Shown here: positions 8,083 to 17,177 of the stretch, in pieces
Numbering within the stretch: position 1 is the first letter of the stretch
Layout of the letters: each line of letters opens with the position of its first letter
Origin: JAHIJO01 sp964486075
GTDB lineage: Bacteria > Verrucomicrobiota > Kiritimatiellia > JAAZAB01
DNA length: 64,000 bases
Reading direction: 5' to 3'
NCBI GenBank assembly: GCA_964486075.1
Contig: CAZALU010000002.1
Span: 28,168 to 92,167, forward strand
Notes under the pieces: generated by a model
Databases searched by the model: none
What the model saw: the letters and a program-made list of their open reading frames with translations, nothing else
What the model was told of the DNA's origin: nothing
Made by a program: the position numbers and the translations under genes

Positions 8083-9123
8083 ATGATACCGCGCGAACGA
8101 GTTTTAGCTGCCGTTGCTCACCGGCGCACCGACCGCGCCCCGGCTGATTACGGCGCCCACCCGGAGGTGACTGAACGGTTGATGGCCCGCTTGGGCGTCA
8201 AGGATTACGAATCCTTGCTTCAGGCCCTGGGCGTGGACATGCGCCGGATCGGGTTTAGATATGATCAGCCGGAAACTGGTCCGGACAGCGGCGGGTACCT
8301 GCGCAATATGTGGGGAGTCCGGTACCGCGACAAGGCACCCGGCGATGGTCGCCCAAATATCATTTTTCCCTTTACCGAAGACACCACCGTTGAGGATGTG
8401 CATCGCCATGCCTGGCCGGATCCGGCCCGCCTCGATTATTCGGGAATCCGGGAACAATGCGTAAAAGCATACGGAACCTATGCCACGTTTGGCGCGCCCT
8501 GGAGCCCGTTCTTCCATGAAATTGGCTGGATAATTGGCCAGGAAAACTTTTTTATATGGATGGCGTCGCAGCCGGAACTGGTGCAGGCGATCATCGAGCA
8601 TGTGGTGGATTACGAGGTGGAGGCGACCCGCCGCTTCCTGGAAGCGGCGGACGGCATGATCGACATCGTGTTTTTCGGTAACGACTTCGGGACCCAGCGG
8701 GGTCTTTTCATTTCCCCGGCCATGTGGCGGCAATTTATCCGTTGTCCGTTAAAACGATATTACGATGTCTCGCACGCCTTCGGATGCCGCGTCATGCAGC
8801 ATTCCTGCGGCGCGATCCGTGCTATCATTCCCTGGCTCATGGAGGACGGAGTGGATATCCTCGACCCCGTTCAATCGGCGGCGGCCGGCATGGATCTGCC
8901 GGGGCTGGTCCGGGACTTCGGAGACCGGCTGGCGTTCCACGGCGGGGTGGATACGCAGGGAGTCCTGCCGTTCGGCACGGTGCGCGAGGTCCGCGGCCAG
9001 GTCCGGTCCTATCTTGATCTCACACGCGATCAGGGAGGCTATATTCTTTGCGGAAGCCAGGACCTGATCGAAGACATCCCACTCGACAACGTTCTGGCCA
9101 TGTACGACGAAAACACACGCTAA
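8083..9123 (+). CDS. URO-D/MtaA-like protein 3 (full HxC...C motif)
   Basis: 346 residues, close to the length of MtaA/CmuA-type enzymes. Opening MIPRERVLAAVAHRRTDRAP is typical. This copy keeps the complete zinc-type motif: His240-Ser-Cys242 and Cys323, with spacing like methylcobamide:CoM methyltransferases. NDFGTQRGLFISPAMW around 200-215 is the strongly conserved active-face segment. I infer a metal-dependent methyl- or C1-transfer enzyme rather than heme-pathway UroD. The next gene, also of this superfamily, starts 17 bases downstream, so the two form an operon. Confidence 0.87.
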   Translation: MIPRERVLAAVAHRRTDRAPADYGAHPEVTERLMARLGVKDYESLLQALGVDMRRIGFRYDQPETGPDSGGYLRNMWGVRYRDKAPGDGRPNIIFPFTEDTTVEDVHRHAWPDPARLDYSGIREQCVKAYGTYATFGAPWSPFFHEIGWIIGQENFFIWMASQPELVQAIIEHVVDYEVEATRRFLEAADGMIDIVFFGNDFGTQRGLFISPAMWRQFIRCPLKRYYDVSHAFGCRVMQHSCGAIRAIIPWLMEDGVDILDPVQSAAAGMDLPGLVRDFGDRLAFHGGVDTQGVLPFGTVREVRGQVRSYLDLTRDQGGYILCGSQDLIEDIPLDNVLAMYDENTR

Positions 9124-9140
9124 CGGGGGAGGGTTTTTTT

Positions 9141-10400
9141 ATGACATTTTCGAGTCAGGATCGACGGATTCTGCGCGATTTGGCGACGCGGGTCGCGGAG
9201 GTTGCCGACCACCCCAGGATGCCCGTGCGGCGGCGGCGCTGGATCGCGCATAACAGCTTGCGCTCCACATATCCAATGATGCTGGTGTTTCCGGAAGGAT
9301 CGTGGGGGGAACTTCTGCCGGAGACCTGCTTGCAATGCGTCGATCCCCGGGCGCGGGAAATTGAATATGCGTTTCGCATACGCCTTTATACCTTCGAACA
9401 TTTTCAGGACGATACGGTGATCGAAAAGGAATGGGTTGTTCAACGACGGATCCGCTACACGGGGTGGGGGCTGGAGCCCCGCCGCGTGCCGAGCCCGGCA
9501 GTCCGGGGCGCTTGGCATTTCGATCCCGTCATTCGCGTTCCGGCCGACCTCAAAAAACTAAAATACCCAGAAGTCATCCTGGACGAAGCGGAATCGCGCC
9601 GCGATCTGATGTCCGTGCAGGATCTTTTTGGGGATATTTTGGCTGTACGCAGCGTGGGCCTTCAGCATTTGTCCTACCATTTGATGGCTGAATACACGGC
9701 CCTGCGGGGATTGGAAGAGGTCATGCTGGACATGTATTCCGAACCTGGCATGCTGCATGACGCCATGGCGTTCCTGGAGGAAGGTCACCGGCGCTTGTTG
9801 CGGCAGTATATCGAACTGGGATTGCTCTCGTTCAACAACAATAACGCCTACCAGAATTCGGGCGGCAACGGCTATACCGACGAATTGCCACTTCCAGACG
9901 CCGATCCGGACCGTGTTCGGCCTTGCGATATGTGGGCCAGTGCTGAAGCCCAGGAAATGGCCCAGGTCAGTCCGGAGCATCACGCCGAATTCATACTGGC
10001 CTATGAAAAACGTTTGCTGGCGCCTTTCGGACTTACCGGCTATGGCTGTTGCGAGGATCTAACACGGAAACTGGACATCGTTTTTGGCATTCCCCGCATA
10101 AGGCGGATATCTATTTCCCCTTGGTCGGATGTGGCCCGTTGCGCGGCCAAACTAAAAGGTGGCTATATCTTTTCCTGGAAGCCGAATCCGGCGCACCTGG
10201 TCGGTGAGTTCAATGCTCAAGCCGTCCGGTCCTATATCCGGCAAACGCTGGATGCGACCCGTGCCTGTGGATCTGTCCTGGAAATGGTTCTCAAGGACAC
10301 GCACACCTGCGAACAACATCCGGAGCGGTTCGATCACTGGACCCGCATCGGGCGCGAATTGATCCAGGAAATGTGGGGCGAACTGTCGGCTGGCGGGTAA
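9141..10400 (+). CDS. Divergent URO-D-superfamily protein 4
   Basis: 419 residues from the ATG at 9141, which follows a GGGGGAGGG ribosome site; an upstream in-frame start would lie inside the previous gene. Similarity to the other URO-D-like proteins is weak but present in the helical segment (RGLEEVMLDMYSEPGMLHDAM) and in the barrel order. There is no His-x-Cys pair; instead GYGCCEDLTRKLD occurs where the motif would fall. The C-terminus has GGYIFSWKPNPAHL, like the GG-I/F loop of paralogues. It may be a partner or regulatory subunit of the preceding paralogue. Function unknown. Confidence 0.72.
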   Translation: MTFSSQDRRILRDLATRVAEVADHPRMPVRRRRWIAHNSLRSTYPMMLVFPEGSWGELLPETCLQCVDPRAREIEYAFRIRLYTFEHFQDDTVIEKEWVVQRRIRYTGWGLEPRRVPSPAVRGAWHFDPVIRVPADLKKLKYPEVILDEAESRRDLMSVQDLFGDILAVRSVGLQHLSYHLMAEYTALRGLEEVMLDMYSEPGMLHDAMAFLEEGHRRLLRQYIELGLLSFNNNNAYQNSGGNGYTDELPLPDADPDRVRPCDMWASAEAQEMAQVSPEHHAEFILAYEKRLLAPFGLTGYGCCEDLTRKLDIVFGIPRIRRISISPWSDVARCAAKLKGGYIFSWKPNPAHLVGEFNAQAVRSYIRQTLDATRACGSVLEMVLKDTHTCEQHPERFDHWTRIGRELIQEMWGELSAGG

Positions 10401-10506
10401 CGCCCGCCCGCTGGACTGCGGGACAGGGCTCGGATTTTCGTCATTGACCTGTTTTGCCTGTCCAGCTATGCTCTTGCCCCGTAACTTTCTTGAAAGGTAT
10501 CGAGCC

Positions 10507-12225
10507 ATGATGTTTATAACGCATTTTAATAAACTGATCCGAAATAAGATCCTGTGGACTATTTTTGCGGCCATCATCATATGTTCCTTTGTGCTGTGGA
10601 CAACCCAGACCGGCGGGTCCCAATCGGAGGCGTCGCTCAATCGCACCGGCAAACTCGATGGAAAAATTGTGCCGGAACAGGAATTTCAATCCGCTTACTT
10701 CAATTCTATGCTCTCCATTTCGCTCATGTTCGGGAGGCCGATAAAGATCACTGCGCGGGTCAACGAGGAGTTGCGTGGCATGGCTTGGCGGCGGCTGGTG
10801 TCGTTGCGGGCGGCCCAGTCCATGGCTATATCCGTTACCCCTGATGAAGTGGTCGCTGCGATCCAGCAACAGCCTTATTTTTTGGATAAGGGTCAATTCC
10901 AGCAGGACCGTTACAACATGTTCGTGGGCCGGTTTCTCGCCAGCCTCCAGACGAGCGAGGCGCAGTTTGAGGAATATATACGCCAGGAATTGATTTTGAA
11001 TAAAACCAAGCATCTCCTGGCCCAGGGCGCCTGGGTGGCGCCGTTGGAGGTGGAGCAGGTGTTCGACCAGTTGTACGACGCTTTTGTCGTCAGCTATGTC
11101 TTCCTGGCGCAGGACGATGTCGCGCCCTTGGTCAAAGTCAGCGAGGATCAGGCCCAGGCCTACTTCGAAGGCCACCGGGAATCCTTTAAGATTCCGGAAA
11201 AAATGCGCGTAAAATGGGTCGCCTTTCCCATCGAGCTTTTTCTTGATGAAGGCAATTTGGATGAGCAAACCCTGCGTTTTTATTATGACGAATACATTGA
11301 GGATTTCACCGTGCGTGACTCCAACGACCAGTTGCTCGCCAAACCTTTCGAGGTTGTGGAGGATGATCTGCGGTCAAAGATGGCTTGGGAGGCCGCGCTG
11401 GCCCAGGCGGGGGACCGGGCCTCGGATTTTGAGGTGGCACTCGCCCCGGACCGGCAGGGCAAGGCTCCGAGTTTCGAGGATGCAGCCCGAGCCGGCGGTT
11501 TATGCGTGGCGACATCGTCCTATTTTGCCGTCTCTCAGACGATTCCCGGGCTGGAGGACAACTTGGAATTCAGCAAGGCGGCTTTCGAACTGCGCCAAAC
11601 TCCGGACGATTATTTCAGCCGCGTGCTTACGGGATCAAACGCTTATTATCTCCTGGCGCTCGACAACCGGGTCGATGCCCGCATACCAGAATATGCAGAA
11701 GTTCGCAGCGCTGTTATCGAGGCGGCACAAGCGCAAGCCATAACTGAAAAATTGGAGCAGTTGGCCCGACTCTATTACGAGCTGGCGCTTGACGGCGTGG
11801 AGCAAGGTCTGTCTTTTACGCAAAGTTTGCAAGGAACCGGGTTGGAAGTAGAAACCACGGAACCGTTCTCGGTCAAGGAAGGATTCGAAAATACAGAGCT
11901 GGAATATTTCAATGCGCTGGTCAAGGAGGTGTTGACGCATAACAGCGGAGAGATGACCAAGCTTATTCCGGTCAAGAACGGCTATGTTTTTGGCCGCGTA
12001 GATTCGCGCCAGCCTGCCAGCCGCACCCTGTTGGAGTCGGCCCGCGCCGACCTGGTCCGCTATATCCGGCGCAGTCGGGAAGGCCTGGTTTTCAACGAAT
12101 GGGAGGGATACCTGCTTGCTTCCGCCAAGTTTGAGGATCTTTTGCCCAAGCAGAGCGCTGCGTCGGAATTTGCGGACGATGATGCATTCCCCGAAGATGA
12201 GTTCCCGGACGGGGAAGATGAATAA
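10507..12225 (+). CDS. SurA/PpiD-like periplasmic chaperone, membrane-anchored
   Basis: 572 residues from the ATG at 10507, preceded by GAAAGG. One N-terminal transmembrane helix (residues ~12-32) with a short cytoplasmic Asn/Lys-rich lead places the rest in the periplasm. The following region is a SurA-N-like helical domain (KLDGKIVPEQEFQSAY and later helices), as in PpiD, which assists outer-membrane protein folding. A recognisable parvulin signature is not obvious, so isomerase activity is uncertain. The C-terminus is acidic (DDDAFPEDEFPDGEDE). It converges with the glycosyltransferase gene, leaving only 2 bases between the stops. Confidence 0.75.
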   Translation: MMFITHFNKLIRNKILWTIFAAIIICSFVLWTTQTGGSQSEASLNRTGKLDGKIVPEQEFQSAYFNSMLSISLMFGRPIKITARVNEELRGMAWRRLVSLRAAQSMAISVTPDEVVAAIQQQPYFLDKGQFQQDRYNMFVGRFLASLQTSEAQFEEYIRQELILNKTKHLLAQGAWVAPLEVEQVFDQLYDAFVVSYVFLAQDDVAPLVKVSEDQAQAYFEGHRESFKIPEKMRVKWVAFPIELFLDEGNLDEQTLRFYYDEYIEDFTVRDSNDQLLAKPFEVVEDDLRSKMAWEAALAQAGDRASDFEVALAPDRQGKAPSFEDAARAGGLCVATSSYFAVSQTIPGLEDNLEFSKAAFELRQTPDDYFSRVLTGSNAYYLLALDNRVDARIPEYAEVRSAVIEAAQAQAITEKLEQLARLYYELALDGVEQGLSFTQSLQGTGLEVETTEPFSVKEGFENTELEYFNALVKEVLTHNSGEMTKLIPVKNGYVFGRVDSRQPASRTLLESARADLVRYIRRSREGLVFNEWEGYLLASAKFEDLLPKQSAASEFADDDAFPEDEFPDGEDE

Positions 12226-12227
12226 TG

Positions 12228-12953
12228 CTAGCCGCTAGAAGCGGCGCCCCCGCCGCTTTCTTCTCTTGGCAAGTTCCTGAACTTCCTGATCATCCTGAAA
12301 AAACGGATTGTGTCGCGCAGCGGGCGGATCTTACTGATTTCATCCCGGTAAATGACTGTGATGGGCACTGAGCCCATGCGGACCCCGCGTGCCGCCAGGT
12401 GCAGGAGAATTTCCGACTCGGCCGCATATCCCGAGGATACCGGTGCTTCCGATGGGAGCACAGCGCAGCGATATAGACGGAACCCGCATTGTGTGTCGGG
12501 GACAGATTGCTTCATTTCCCGGCTGAGGTATCCGCTCATGAAACGGTTAGTCCAGCGCCGGATGAGTGGCATACTTCGCGGATTGCCCATGCGATTACCA
12601 ACGAGGACCGGGAGCCCACTGCCGGCATAAATATCCAGAAAACGTGGAATATCAGAAGGCGCGTGCTGGCCATCGGCGTCCATGGTTAAGAGATGATCGA
12701 AACCATGTTCCCTGGCGTATTTAAAGCCTGTGAACAGGGCCACCCCTTTGCCGAGGTTGTGAGCGTGGCGCAGGACAATGGCGCCCGCCGCCGCCGCTTC
12801 CTGCGCCGTTTGATCCGGCGAGCCGTCGTCGATGACGATCACCGGACGGATTATGCTGAGCACACTGCGGATCACTTCCCCGATCCGGCCCTGCTCCAGG
12901 TAGGCCGGCATGATCACGCAACCGCTTGTTGTTGATGTGTCAGATCGATTCAT
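12228..12953 (-). CDS. Family 2 glycosyltransferase (DPM1-like)
   Basis: 241 residues from the ATG at 12953. A longer frame reaching back to 13226 lies inside the acyltransferase gene and has no family similarity before residue 92. Domain: nucleotide-binding IVIDDGSPDQT near the N-terminus, LLTMDADGQH as the DxD metal motif, and the QCGFRLYR acceptor loop. It resembles dolichyl/polyprenyl-phosphate sugar transferases and probably works at the inner-membrane face in envelope glycan synthesis. It overlaps the acyltransferase gene by 14 bases, so the two are coupled. Its last residues (GGGAASSG) are encoded by a dispersed palindromic repeat, which also sits next to its stop codon. Confidence 0.87.
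   Translation of the reverse strand: MNRSDTSTTSGCVIMPAYLEQGRIGEVIRSVLSIIRPVIVIDDGSPDQTAQEAAAAGAIVLRHAHNLGKGVALFTGFKYAREHGFDHLLTMDADGQHAPSDIPRFLDIYAGSGLPVLVGNRMGNPRSMPLIRRWTNRFMSGYLSREMKQSVPDTQCGFRLYRCAVLPSEAPVSSGYAAESEILLHLAARGVRMGSVPITVIYRDEISKIRPLRDTIRFFRMIRKFRNLPREESGGGAASSG
12236..12260. repeat. TAGAAGCGGCGCC... palindromic repeat inside a gene end
   Basis: The sequence TAGAAGCGGCGCCCCC followed by GCCGCTTTC forms a GAAGCGGC/GCCGCTTC hairpin. Nearly the same sequence lies between genes at 36678-36703, and looser copies at 15078-15095, 42400-42471 and 43708-43735. Here it encodes the C-terminus of the glycosyltransferase on the minus strand. Confidence 0.65.
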
Positions 12954-13821
12954 GGTTCCTGTTGGGTTGCCAGAATTCGTCGAACATAAACCATTGCAGC
13001 GGGTGACGGGCGATTTCCATTTCCATTGCATCCCGAATCTGACGGCGAAGGTCAAGCACCGAGGTTTTGCCTGAGGGCACGATCGGCCGGTGCATACGGA
13101 GCAGGAAGGTGTCATCCGGCTGGCGCACCAGGAATGTCGGGACAATTGGCGCACCGGTCTTGGCCGCGATGCGCGCGGGCCCGCTGGGCAAGCGCGCCGG
13201 AAGTCCGAAAAAAAGGAGCGGTTCATCCTGGTGAGTCGTGTAATCGCGGTCGGCCAGCATGGCTACGTATTCCCGATTCTTCAAGGCCTTGAGCACTCCG
13301 CGGGCGGCCTGGCCGAAGGGGATCAGGCGCAGGCCGCGCCTGGTGCGGTGCTTCTCGAACAGGTCGTTGACCTTGCCCGCGCGCTGGGGATAGAAAACAG
13401 CGCACAGGCGGCGGCCCAGCGCGCTGAGCACAGCCCCGCCCAGTTCCCAGTTGCCGAGGTGGGCTGTAACCAGGATTACGCCCCGTTCCAGGTGTTCGGC
13501 TTCCTCCAGGTAATCCAAGTGTTCCAGGCTCACCAGCCGGTTCACTGCCTTGAGGTCGAAGCGCGAGAATTTAAAAAAGTCCACCAGGTATTTGCCGAAG
13601 TTCTGGAAGTTCTTGCGGGCCATCTGGCGCAGAGTGTCTTCCGATGCCTGGACGCCTTGTGCTGCCAGGATCTGGCGGAAGTTTGACATCACTGCCTGCC
13701 GGCCCCTTTGATCCGTTGCGAAAAAACGGTCGGCTATGCGCAGTCCAACCCAGTAGGCGAAACGACGCGGCAGACCACGGCTAATGAGTTGCGCCAGCTG
13801 GTATGATATGTAGGGGGTCAT
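12940..13821 (-). CDS. LpxL/HtrB-family lysophospholipid or lipid A acyltransferase
   Basis: 293 residues, typical for the family that adds secondary acyl chains to lipid A precursors at the inner membrane. The catalytic HxxxxE motif is visible as HLGNWE in VILVTAHLGNWELGG, and the second family block as FYPQRAGKVNDLFEKHRTRRG, then LADRDYTTHQ and LPSGPARIAAKTGAPIVP. ATG at 13821 lies directly beside a short tandem repeat. The downstream GT2 gene overlaps it by 14 bases, so both likely serve envelope synthesis. Confidence 0.88.
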   Translation of the reverse strand: MTPYISYQLAQLISRGLPRRFAYWVGLRIADRFFATDQRGRQAVMSNFRQILAAQGVQASEDTLRQMARKNFQNFGKYLVDFFKFSRFDLKAVNRLVSLEHLDYLEEAEHLERGVILVTAHLGNWELGGAVLSALGRRLCAVFYPQRAGKVNDLFEKHRTRRGLRLIPFGQAARGVLKALKNREYVAMLADRDYTTHQDEPLLFFGLPARLPSGPARIAAKTGAPIVPTFLVRQPDDTFLLRMHRPIVPSGKTSVLDLRRQIRDAMEMEIARHPLQWFMFDEFWQPNRNHESI

Positions 13822-13823
13822 GG

Positions 13824-13880
13824 GAGAATGGTTAATGGTTGATGGTTAATGGTTGATGGCTGATGGTTAATGGTTGATGA
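13824..13880. repeat. Short tandem repeat (GGTTAATGGTTGAT units)
   Basis: Four or so imperfect copies of GGTTGATGGTTAAT run between the acyltransferase gene and the small exported protein. The end of the small protein's reading frame lies in the first unit. A second low-complexity run, CCTGAACCCTGAACCCCGAACC, lies upstream of that gene at about 14128-14168. Confidence 0.75.
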
Positions 13881-14118
13881 TGTCCCGGAATGGTTCAGCT
13901 TTGTGCCGTCGAAAAGGCGTGAGCAGTTCGGTGTTGGCAATCCAGAGGGCAGGGTAGGGGGTCTGGGCAGGGATTTGGTTTGGGTTCGCGTTGGAAAGTT
14001 GATCGAGCGCCGCCTTGTCAAAGGCGACGAATCCCGCCTGGATCTCAACATTATAGCTTGCTTGCGCATGAATTGACGAAGTCATCAGGGCCAAAAGGCC
14101 AATAAGCCACTTGTTCAT
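13867..14118 (-). CDS. Small exported protein, unknown function
   Basis: 83 residues. The start is well supported: GAGGAG stands 6 bases before the ATG at 14118. A clear Sec signal peptide runs over residues 1-20 with a likely cut after SIHAQA. The mature part (~63 residues) has an ANPNQIPAQTPYPALWIANTELL segment but no family I recognise. The C-terminus (RDIINH) and stop fall in the first unit of a tandem repeat, so the original end may have been replaced. It could be the stub of a longer secreted protein. Confidence 0.5.
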   Translation of the reverse strand: MNKWLIGLLALMTSSIHAQASYNVEIQAGFVAFDKAALDQLSNANPNQIPAQTPYPALWIANTELLTPFRRHKAEPFRDIINH

Positions 14119-14178
14119 ATTCTTCTCCTCGACAAATACTCCTGAACCCTGAACCCCGAACCCTGAAAACCAGCGTTG

Positions 14179-15063
14179 TTACGCTTGCCGGAACAACTCC
14201 TCCGCCTTGTAGGACGAACGTACCAGCGGACCGGCGGCCACGGCCGTAAAGCCCATGGATAGTGCCCTTTCCTTGTACTCGGCAAATCGCTCCGGCGCAA
14301 CGAACCGGTCAACGGGGAGGTGGCGTCGCGACGGTGCCAGGTATTGACCGAGCGTCAGGATCTCGCACCCTGCCGCTCGTAAATCCTCCAGGGCTTGGAA
14401 CAATTCGGCGTCGGTTTCGCCCAGGCCGACCATCAGGCCGGATTTAATTGCGGGATGCGAGTGGTTCCGCGAGGCTTCCTGGAGCACGCAGAGCGAGCGC
14501 TGGTAATCGGCCTGGGGCCGGGCGTTCGGCTGGAGCCGTTCGACGGTTTCCAGGTTATGGTTGAACACGTCTGGCCTGGCCTCAAGCACGGTGGTAACGG
14601 ATTGCGCATTCCCTTGAAAATCGGGAGTCAACACTTCTACGGTGATACCGGTTCCGTGCGAAGCTCCGATGCGAGGCTGGGTTTTGATCCGGTTGATGGT
14701 GGCGGCGAATGCGCCGGCGCCGCCGTCCGGCAGATCGTCCCGGGTGACGCTGGTGACGACGACATGCCGCATGTCCAAGTGAGCCGCCAGTTCAGCCACC
14801 CGGCGCGGCTCGGCGGGGTCGGGAGGCGATGGAATGCCTGTCTCAACCGCGCAGAATCGGCATTGGCGCGTGCAGAGGTTGCCAAGAATCATAAACGTGA
14901 CCGTGCCGTGCTGAAAACATTCCTGGCGGTTGGGGCAGCGCGCACTTTGGCAGACCGTGTTTAGACCGGCGCTCTCGATCACGTCATTAATTTCGGCCAG
15001 GCGTCCGTCGCTTTGCAGCCGGATTCGAATCCATGGAGGTAGTCGCTTCATGATTGCATGCAT
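14179..15063 (-). CDS. lipA: Lipoyl synthase
   Basis: 294 residues; a start at 15051 (MKRLPPW) is equally possible and gives a more usual N-terminus. LipA inserts two sulfurs into protein-bound octanoyl groups to make lipoate. Both iron-sulfur motifs are visible: CQSARCPNRQEC (auxiliary cluster) and CTRQCRFC (radical SAM cluster), plus the C-terminal RSSYKAE serine that ligates the auxiliary cluster. No lipB is nearby. The gene is followed by the cysteine-cluster gene upstream on the same strand, with 36 bases between. Confidence 0.95.
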   Translation of the reverse strand: MHAIMKRLPPWIRIRLQSDGRLAEINDVIESAGLNTVCQSARCPNRQECFQHGTVTFMILGNLCTRQCRFCAVETGIPSPPDPAEPRRVAELAAHLDMRHVVVTSVTRDDLPDGGAGAFAATINRIKTQPRIGASHGTGITVEVLTPDFQGNAQSVTTVLEARPDVFNHNLETVERLQPNARPQADYQRSLCVLQEASRNHSHPAIKSGLMVGLGETDAELFQALEDLRAAGCEILTLGQYLAPSRRHLPVDRFVAPERFAEYKERALSMGFTAVAAGPLVRSSYKAEELFRQA

Positions 15064-15099
15064 AGGATTTCAAGATCGTAGAAGCGACGCCGTTTCACT

Positions 15100-15513
15100 T
15101 CAGCTTGGCCCTAACAGCGGCGGGACCGTTGCTTCCACCTTATCAGCCATGGCAAAATTAATGCTTTGTTCAGCTGCTGGGTCCAGTTTGAATTGGGCCT
15201 GGCAGGGGGATGTTAATTCTTCACGTCTCCAAACAGTTGGAAAATCGCGGCACTGCCGGGGCTTGACGGGCTGAATCCGGCACGTATTCCCTTCCAGAAA
15301 CACACAGGCGCCGTCCCCGGCCTCGGTGAGGATGAGGCCGGTACGGGAAGGATGCAGACGCGTGAAGCGATCCACGAACGAAACCGGTGTAAGATCCAGG
15401 AAACGAGCGATGGTTTCCAGTTCTTCCGGCAGAATCCGGACGAAGCCTGGCCAGCGGCAACAATTTCCACAGCGTGTGCATAGAGGTTGGGATGTTGCAG
15501 AATTGTTGATCAT
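15100..15513 (-). CDS. YkgJ-family cysteine-cluster protein
   Basis: 137 residues with the CxxCGxCCRWPGFV pattern near residue 12-20 and later Cys residues in CVFLEGNTCRI and PRQCRDFP, the zinc/iron-chelating CxxCxxCC family. Biochemical role is not established for the family. It lies just upstream of lipA on the same strand, so co-transcription is plausible. A repeat-like sequence (GTAGAAGCGACGCCG) sits directly after its stop. Confidence 0.82.
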   Translation of the reverse strand: MINNSATSQPLCTRCGNCCRWPGFVRILPEELETIARFLDLTPVSFVDRFTRLHPSRTGLILTEAGDGACVFLEGNTCRIQPVKPRQCRDFPTVWRREELTSPCQAQFKLDPAAEQSINFAMADKVEATVPPLLGPS

Positions 15514-15587
15514 GGTTGATTCTTCAAAATATTTGCCATACAGTATGTCAGGTTAGTGACGTTTATTCAATCTGAACTTAGGAGGTC

Positions 15588-16879
15588 ATGTTGAAAACAA
15601 AAACGACGCCAGGCGATACGCGCTGGTTTGTGAGGGACCGGTTCGGCATGTTTATTCACTGGGGTCTTTATGCCCTGCCGGCGCGGCACGAGTGGATCAA
15701 GCAGGTGGAACAGATTCCGGACGAGAAGTATGCGACCTATTTTCGGCATTTCGATCCGGATCTGTATGATCCCGAGCTCTGGGCCCGGGCGGCCGCCGGG
15801 GCCGGCATGAATATTTCGTGGTCACCACCAAGCACCACGAGGGCTTCTGCCTGTGGGATTCGAAGCTGACCGATTACAAGGCGCCCAACACCCCGGCCGG
15901 GCGCGATCTGCTGCGCCCCATGGTCAATGCGTTCCGAAAACAGGATATGCGTGTGGGCTTCTATCACTCCCTGATCGACTGGCATCACCCCGAGTTCACG
16001 ATCGACGATATGCATGCTCTGCGGAATCACCCGGACCGCGCCAAGCTGAACCGCAGCCGGCGCCAGGAAATGTACGTGCGATACCTGCACGGGCAGGTCC
16101 GCGAGCTGTTGACCCGCTTCGGCAAGATCGACATCATGTGGTTTGATTTCAGCTATCCGACCCGCGCCGGCCTGAAGGATTGGGTGGGCAAGGGCCGCGC
16201 CGAGTGGCAGAGCGAGAAGCTCTATAAACTGGTCCGCAAGCTGGCCCCGCACATCATTCTCGACGACCGGCTGGATCTCGATGAGGGCTGGGACATCAAA
16301 ACGCCGGAACAGTATCAGCCGCGTGAATGGCCGATGGTGAATGGTCAACCCGTGGTCTGGGAGGCCTGCCAGACGTTTTCCGGCTCGTGGGGCTATCACC
16401 GGGATGAAGCCAGCTGGAAGAGCATCGATCAGCTCGTCCAGATGCTGGTCGACACGGTCAGCAAGGGCGGCAATCTGCTGCTGAATGTCGGACCCACCGG
16501 GCGTGGCGAGTTCGACCGGCGGGCGCTGGACCGGCTGGCGGGCATGGGCGAGTGGATGAAACGCCACAGCCGCTCGATCTACGGCTGTACCCAGGCGCCA
16601 GCGGAATTCGTGACGCCGCGGGATTGCCGTTTGACGTACAATCCGGATAAGCGCCGGCTCTACGTGCATGTTTTTGCCTGGCCGTTTATGCACCTGCACC
16701 TGGACGGCTTGGCCGGCAAGGTGGCCTATGCGCAATTGTTGAACGACGCTTCGGAAGTGCTCGCCAGCGAACCCGCCGAGCATCAGAAATCCTCGCAGGA
16801 CAAGGGCACCATGGTCTTGACTCTACCGGTCCGCAAACCGGACGTAACCGTTCCCGTAATCGAGTTGTTCCTAAAATAA
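15588..16879 (+). pseudogene. Alpha-L-fucosidase (GH29), one frameshift
   Basis: Two frames together give a complete ~430-residue GH29 enzyme. The first (15588-15869) has the family opening RWFVRDRFGMFIHWGLYALPA; the second continues from VTTKHHEGFCLWDSK. At about 15820 the sequence reads ATGAATATTTCG where ATGAAATATTTCGTGGTC is expected, so one A is missing. Downstream, IDIMWFDF carries the likely nucleophile Asp. There is no signal peptide. AGGAGG stands only 2 bases before the ATG; a TTG at 15591 is better spaced. The single lesion may be a recent mutation or a sequencing error, as the rest is intact. Confidence 0.85.
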
Positions 16880-16929
16880 ATCCAAGCGCGCCGCGCTGTG
16901 AACGGCACCAAGACCATAAGCGGTATTGG

Positions 16930-17067
16930 TTGTAGCCCCGCTCTATGAGCGGCCGGCAGCGGAGAAGATGCGTTCCCCCGTGGATAATCTTTTGTAGCCC
17001 TCCGGCACTTGCCGGAGTGGTATTGGTCTGGGGAAGCGAGGTCCGACATCACCGATGTCAGCTACAG
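16930..17067. repeat. Palindromic repeat, TGTAGCC...GCTACAG type, second copy
   Basis: Two starts of TGTAGCC (16930 and 16992), a hairpin CTCCGGCACTTGCCGGAG, and the terminal arm GACATCACCGATGTCAGCTACAG. It fills the gap between the fucosidase and the small exported protein. Nearby, 17141-17168 (GCAGACCCGCCCTCGGTGGAAAT) is related to a sequence at about 36648-36676. Confidence 0.6.
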
Positions 17068-17177
17068 TAAGAGTCGCACTCCGATTTGGATCGCTGGACC
17101 TAAATTACCAGGGAACACAAAGCAAATCTGCATGCCGAAAGCAGACCCGCCCTCGGTGGAAATAGAGGAGACCATAA

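Noticed and set aside
15020..15035. GGATTCGAATCC, like a tRNA T-loop
   Set aside because: It lies inside lipA coding sequence and there is no acceptor stem or anticodon arm around it.
15737..16783. 348-codon minus-strand frame
   Set aside because: It is the complement of the fucosidase gene; the plus strand carries clear GH29 motifs and the minus product has no known domain.
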